Below are positions 31,952 to 32,786 of a DNA stretch of 32,786 nucleotides, in pieces. The position numbers were made by a program, and so were the translations under genes. Under the pieces are notes generated by a model. That model saw nothing but the letters and a program-made list of their open reading frames with translations. It was not told where the DNA came from and searched no databases. The DNA comes from an uncultured Methanobrevibacter sp. GTDB lineage: Archaea; Methanobacteriota; Methanobacteria; Methanobacteriales; Methanobacteriaceae. The stretch lies in the NCBI RefSeq assembly GCF_946404245.1, contig NZ_CAMJCX010000016.1:1-32786 (forward strand). Direction: 5' to 3'. Positions within the stretch are counted from its first letter, which is position 1. Each line of letters opens with the position of its first letter.

Positions 31952-31973
31952 GTTAGTATATAAGTTTCTTAAA

Positions 31974-31985
31974 GTTTATATATTA
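31974..31985 (-). promoter_or_regulatory. TATA box of the radical SAM gene
   Basis: Read leftward the sequence is TAATATATAAAC, centred about 28 nt before ATG 31951, with no ribosome-binding site between. Initiation is expected within a few bases of the ATG, giving a leaderless or near-leaderless mRNA. Confidence 0.45.
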
Positions 31986-32044
31986 GTTTGTATAATTTAA
32001 ATTATAGGCATTTACTTTATTTTTTCGATAAAGTTGCAAAAAAC

Positions 32045-32060
32045 CAAAAGCTTTATATAC
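32045..32060 (+). promoter_or_regulatory. Promoter of the tRNA cluster
   Basis: CAAAAG-CTTTATATAC is a clear BRE plus TATA box. Initiation is expected near 32081, leaving a 5' leader of about 65 nt before tRNA-Asn. It is the best archaeal promoter match in this gap. Confidence 0.6.
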
Positions 32061-32147
32061 TATGTAATCAATAATTATTATTACTGTTTAAAGTCTTTTG
32101 ATTTTTAAACATGGGTTTTATTTGGTTAAGTTGGATGGGTGTCTCAT

Positions 32148-32220
<73 letters not shown>

Positions 32221-32225
32221 CTTTT

Positions 32226-32299
32226 GGGCCCATAGCTTAGCCAGGTAGAGCGTCCGGCTCATAACCGGAAGGTCATGGGTTCGAAGCCCATTGGGCCCA
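32226..32299 (+). tRNA. tRNA with CAT anticodon: elongator Met, or Ile2
   Basis: A 74-nt cloverleaf. The acceptor GGGCCCA pairs with TGGGCCC, the anticodon is CAT in loop CTCATAA, and the discriminator is A. It lacks the features I would expect of the initiator tRNA. An Ile2 tRNA (agmatidine-modified CAT) cannot be excluded by eye. It starts 5 nt after tRNA-Asn. Confidence 0.9.
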
Positions 32300-32330
32300 T
32301 GTTAACTAAAAACTTTATTTGTATTTGTAT

Positions 32331-32411
<81 letters not shown>

Positions 32412-32459
32412 AATTTGTTAAGATTTTTTATGGTTTCTATGTATCCTTTCTTTTTATAA

Positions 32460-32542
32460 GCGGGGGTGCCCGAGAGGCCAAAGGGGACAGGCTTAGGACC
32501 TGTTGACGCAGGTCTTCCAGGGTTCGAATCCCTGCTCCCGCA
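32460..32542 (+). tRNA. tRNA-Leu (TAG)
   Basis: An 83-nt class II tRNA with a long variable arm. The acceptor GCGGGGG pairs with CTCCCGC (one G-U), the anticodon stem is ACAGG/CCTGT and the loop CTTAGGA carries TAG. The discriminator is A. Confidence 0.95.
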
Positions 32543-32575
32543 TTTTAACAATTTTTATATTTCATATGTTTTACT

Positions 32576-32648
32576 GCCGGGGTAGGGTAGGTGGTCATCC
32601 TCCAGGACTGTGGATCCTGGGACTCGGGTTCGAATCTCGGCTCCGGCC
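32576..32648 (+). tRNA. tRNA-His (GTG), G-1 not encoded
   Basis: A 73-nt cloverleaf. The acceptor GCCGGGG pairs with CTCCGGC (one G-U), the anticodon stem is CAGGA/TCCTG, the loop CTGTGGA carries GTG, and the discriminator is C at 32648. The base before the acceptor (32575) is T, so the identity base G-1 is not in the gene and must be added after transcription. Confidence 0.92.
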
Positions 32649-32674
32649 CCATTTATAAAACTTTTTTTTAAAAT

Positions 32675-32694
32675 ATTACTTTTCAAATGCTCTC
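32675..32694. repeat. Right arm of the 20-bp exact inverted repeat
   Basis: This is the reverse complement of 6-25. It lies 26 nt after tRNA-His, between the tRNA cluster and the last gene, and about 50 nt before that gene's ATG. Confidence 0.6.
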
Positions 32695-32744
32695 ACTTGT
32701 TTTTTATATACTAGTTTTTTTAAAATTATATATTGAGTGTTATT

Positions 32745-32786
32745 ATGGCAAAAAAAGGTTCTGCTGAAGAAAGGGATTTGGTACAT
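32745..32786 (+). CDS. Start of a gene, probably archaeal Holliday junction resolvase Hjc (partial)
   Basis: ATG 32745 opens a frame reading MAKKGSAEERDLVH to the window edge. GAGTG lies 5 nt before the ATG. A Lys-Lys-Gly followed by an E-R-x-L-V helix is the usual N-terminus of Hjc-type resolvases, where the conserved Glu is part of the nuclease site. Only 14 residues are visible, so the assignment is tentative. Confidence 0.45.
   Translation, partial: MAKKGSAEERDLVH

Overview
The window comes from a methanogenic archaeon of the order Methanobacteriales, most likely Methanobrevibacter or a close relative. The DNA is very AT-rich. Genes carry archaeal GGAGGTG-type ribosome-binding sites about 5 nt before the start, or have TATA boxes about 25 nt before an ATG that lacks any ribosome-binding site (leaderless). 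There are giant secreted adhesin-like proteins with parallel beta-helix repeats and Lys-rich Ig-like C-termini, a membrane-anchored CobN-like chelatase, an archaeal GatB and tRNAs without an encoded CCA. The genus is inferred from gene content, not from a database match.

Layout. 1-305 has no gene but carries a strong hairpin and one arm of a 20-bp inverted repeat whose partner lies at 32675-32694. 342-14315 (+) holds three very large surface-protein genes: a CobN/BchH-like chelatase with signal peptide and C-terminal membrane anchor, an adhesin with ten tandem 14-residue CIDG repeats, and an adhesin built from three tandem ~323-residue units. The first and third have no good ATG/GTG/TTG at their ribosome-binding site; ACG and ATT sit at the ideal position, and both genes share an 18-nt upstream motif.

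14577-18331 (-) is the heat-shock cluster grpE-dnaK-dnaJ. A divergent winged-helix regulator (18795-19358, +) is separated from it by a 463-bp region with several TAAC-N5-GTTA-type dyads, resembling the HSR1 site described in Archaeoglobus, and a long inverted repeat in the predicted grpE leader. 19409-21649 (-) is hypF and 21702-22463 (+) is larB. They diverge from one 18-bp palindromic TATA element placed so that both transcripts should be leaderless. A GNAT acetyltransferase follows larB.

23015-30875 (-) is a tightly packed run: gatB, a CBS-ParB-like protein, hisE, then a polysaccharide-export module (ABC-2 permease, an ABC ATPase with two N-terminal Ig-like domains, a small membrane-anchored protein, and a GT2 / CDP-glycerol glycerophosphotransferase fusion). 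A radical SAM gene (CX4CX2C) lies upstream. 32148-32648 (+) is a five-tRNA cluster (Asn, Met or Ile2, Glu, Leu, His), and the window ends in the start of a probable Hjc resolvase gene.

Themes: cell-surface construction (adhesins, CobN-like protein, glycan export), nickel-cofactor biology (hypF, larB), heat-shock control, and translation (gatB, tRNAs).
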